Notes under the pieces: model-generated | Seen by the model: the letters and a program-made list of their open reading frames with translations, nothing else | Database searches by the model: none | What the model was told of the DNA's origin: nothing | Assembly (NCBI GenBank): GCA_009773075.1 | Contig: WOUX01000053.1 | Coordinates: 1-6,828, forward strand | DNA: 6,828 bases | Direction: 5' to 3' | From: a bacterium | Lineage (GTDB): Bacteria; Desulfobacterota; UBA8473 | Shown: piece after piece, positions 5,542 to 6,828 of the stretch | How positions within the stretch are numbered: position 1 is the stretch's first letter | Layout: each line of letters starts with the position of its first letter | Position numbers and translations under genes: made by a program

Positions 5542-6828
5542 TTTTGCCTCCCGGAGAATGCGTCCTTTTGGATCTCATTCAACCATGGTTTATAGTTGAT
5601 ATTGCCCAAAAATAACGATTCATTCGGTGGAGATGAACCCCACCAGTTTTCCCTCGCATCTATATAGATAGTAGAAAAACTCTGGATCGCGAAGGGAGAA
5701 TTATCAATGATGATGTTGTTGTTTATTTTCGGCTTTGACATACCCATAGCCACAATACCACCGGTACCCGTATTCTTGGATATGGTATTGTAAAATATCT
5801 TAGGTGCGGAATCATTCATTATATTTATCCCGCTCTGAGAATTATTTGTAATCAGGCTGTACGTTATGTCCGGTGTCCCGTAACGGATCACAAAGGCAGT
5901 GGATGCATACTCAAAGACACAGTATTTAAAGAAGCTGGAAAGTGTTGTCTTTTCTTCAAACCTTATTGCATTACTGTAATCACCTGCAGATGGTGAGGAA
6001 CTGTTGGAGGTAAAGGTAATAATCTCTTCTTTGGTGCCTTTGGCATTTATAGCTCCATTTTTAACTGTTATGCTTATATCACCGCTGTTGTATTTAAGGG
6101 TAACACCTGGTTCAATGGTTAAAGTAACACCACTGTCTATAACGAGTTTACCCTCAATGATATAGGGACTATTGGCAACTGTCAGGTATGAGTCCTTGGT
6201 TATATTGCCGCTCAAAGGCCCTTTTAATATTGATAACTCAAAGGGCTTGCCATCCGGATATGGGGCATCCAGGGATGTCCTGTAGTCCACCTTTCCTGAA
6301 ATGCCGGATACTATCTTTGAGATATCACGGCTTCCCCACCAGTTATTATTGGCATTTACGACCTCCCCTTTAGGGTCTGAATTGTAGATCTCAAACTTCC
6401 CATTATCGTGTATATTGTTCTCTATAACCTTTGGAGATGACAAAGAAACCTTTATCCCGTAAGTTCCGTTGTTTGAGATGGTGTTATGGGAGATAATTGG
6501 TGAAGAGCTTTCAGAGACTATGCCTTCCTTACCGTTGTGTGCTATTTTGTTGTTTTCCAGTACAGGATTTGCCCCTGCCAGGATGAGAACACCTATATCC
6601 TTGTTTCTTGAAATCGCGTTGTTTTTGATCTCTGGTGCAGAAAACGGGTCGCTTATACTCAAACCGGTATCGTTTTTAGAAATATCATTATTGGATATTT
6701 TTGGTGAAGACGAGAAGAGGGTTACCCCTGTAGTCGCACCCTTTATCTGTGCATATTCAATGAGACTATCCTTCTCTTTGGTCTTCTGAAAGACAATTCC
6801 ATCCCAACGATTGGTGTCCATCCCGTCA
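5538..6828 (-). CDS. Right-handed parallel beta-helix repeat protein, N-terminus beyond window
   Basis: Probable exported or surface protein of the NosD/PbH1 type; function and ligand unknown. The frame is open to the window edge, and the first ATG (6821) falls inside a beta-helix motif (MDTNRWDGIVF), so the true start and any signal peptide lie upstream. Numbering from that ATG (427 residues), 38-150 hold five rungs of about 23 residues with the pattern SSPxIxNNxIsxNxxxGI. The first module closes with NNNWWGS (158-164) and a VDYR segment. A second module starts near 214 with the cap SPYIIEGKLVIDSGVTLTIE and GVTLKY, then INAKGTKEEIITFTS, more rungs, and ENWWGS (391-396). The N-terminal WDGIVF...LIEYAQIKGA corresponds to NAIRFEE...FKYCVFEYA of module 2, so the protein contains a tandem duplication. 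It ends by an ATGA overlap with the LPP20-domain gene, indicating one operon. Binding of carbohydrate or a structural surface role is possible; no catalytic motif is seen. Confidence 0.88.
   Translation of the reverse strand, partial: DGMDTNRWDGIVFQKTKEKDSLIEYAQIKGATTGVTLFSSSPKISNNDISKNDTGLSISDPFSAPEIKNNAISRNKDIGVLILAGANPVLENNKIAHNGKEGIVSESSSPIISHNTISNNGTYGIKVSLSSPKVIENNIHDNGKFEIYNSDPKGEVVNANNNWWGSRDISKIVSGISGKVDYRTSLDAPYPDGKPFELSILKGPLSGNITKDSYLTVANSPYIIEGKLVIDSGVTLTIEPGVTLKYNSGDISITVKNGAINAKGTKEEIITFTSNSSSPSAGDYSNAIRFEEKTTLSSFFKYCVFEYASTAFVIRYGTPDITYSLITNNSQSGINIMNDSAPKIFYNTISKNTGTGGIVAMGMSKPKINNNIIIDNSPFAIQSFSTIYIDARENWWGSSPPNESLFLGNINYKPWLNEIQKDAFSGRQK

Noticed and set aside
6819..6821. 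ATG at 6821 as the true start of the beta-helix protein.
   Set aside because: It falls within a beta-helix strand (MDTNRWDGIVF) equivalent to the middle of module 2; no signal peptide follows, and the frame stays open to the window edge.

Overview
This window is a run of bacterial chromosome in which every supported gene lies on the minus strand, so the story reads from position 6828 down to 1. The DNA is moderately AT-rich. An LptE lipoprotein points to a Gram-negative cell with an LPS-bearing outer membrane. The style of the acyl-CoA dehydrogenase, the radical SAM protein and the LPP20-type envelope protein recalls anaerobic Desulfobacterota (former Deltaproteobacteria) or nearby phyla. That placement is an impression from family style and was not tested by any search.

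Envelope block (6828-4573): the 3' part of a gene for a right-handed beta-helix protein runs in from the window edge and overlaps by ATGA the start of a gene for an exported LPP20-domain protein. The second protein has a Pro/Glu/Lys linker and a separate C-terminal domain. The overlap implies one mRNA and coupled translation. A 107-bp gap follows, filled mostly by an imperfect palindrome built of TTCAGCC-type heptads (4483-4563).

Housekeeping pair (4465-2909): lptE (LPS assembly lipoprotein) and holA (DNA polymerase III delta subunit) are 15 bp apart. This pairing is conserved in many proteobacteria. leuS, which often precedes it, is not here; the envelope genes take its place.

Accessory and metabolic block (2911-1): the short gap after holA carries a good sigma-70-type promoter with an A/T tract upstream of the -35 box. 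It is placed to drive a small uncharacterised protein that looks like a degenerate PD-(D/E)XK nuclease fold, a radical SAM enzyme with a CX4CX2C cluster motif, possibly a small ORF of 69 codons, and the N-terminal 330 residues of a large acyl-CoA dehydrogenase that leaves the window at position 1.

I see no CRISPR array, rRNA, tRNA, transposase or phage gene. No clearly new system stands out. The most interesting items are the degenerate nuclease-like protein beside the radical SAM enzyme, the heptad palindrome, the beta-helix/LPP20 envelope pair and the unresolved small ORF.
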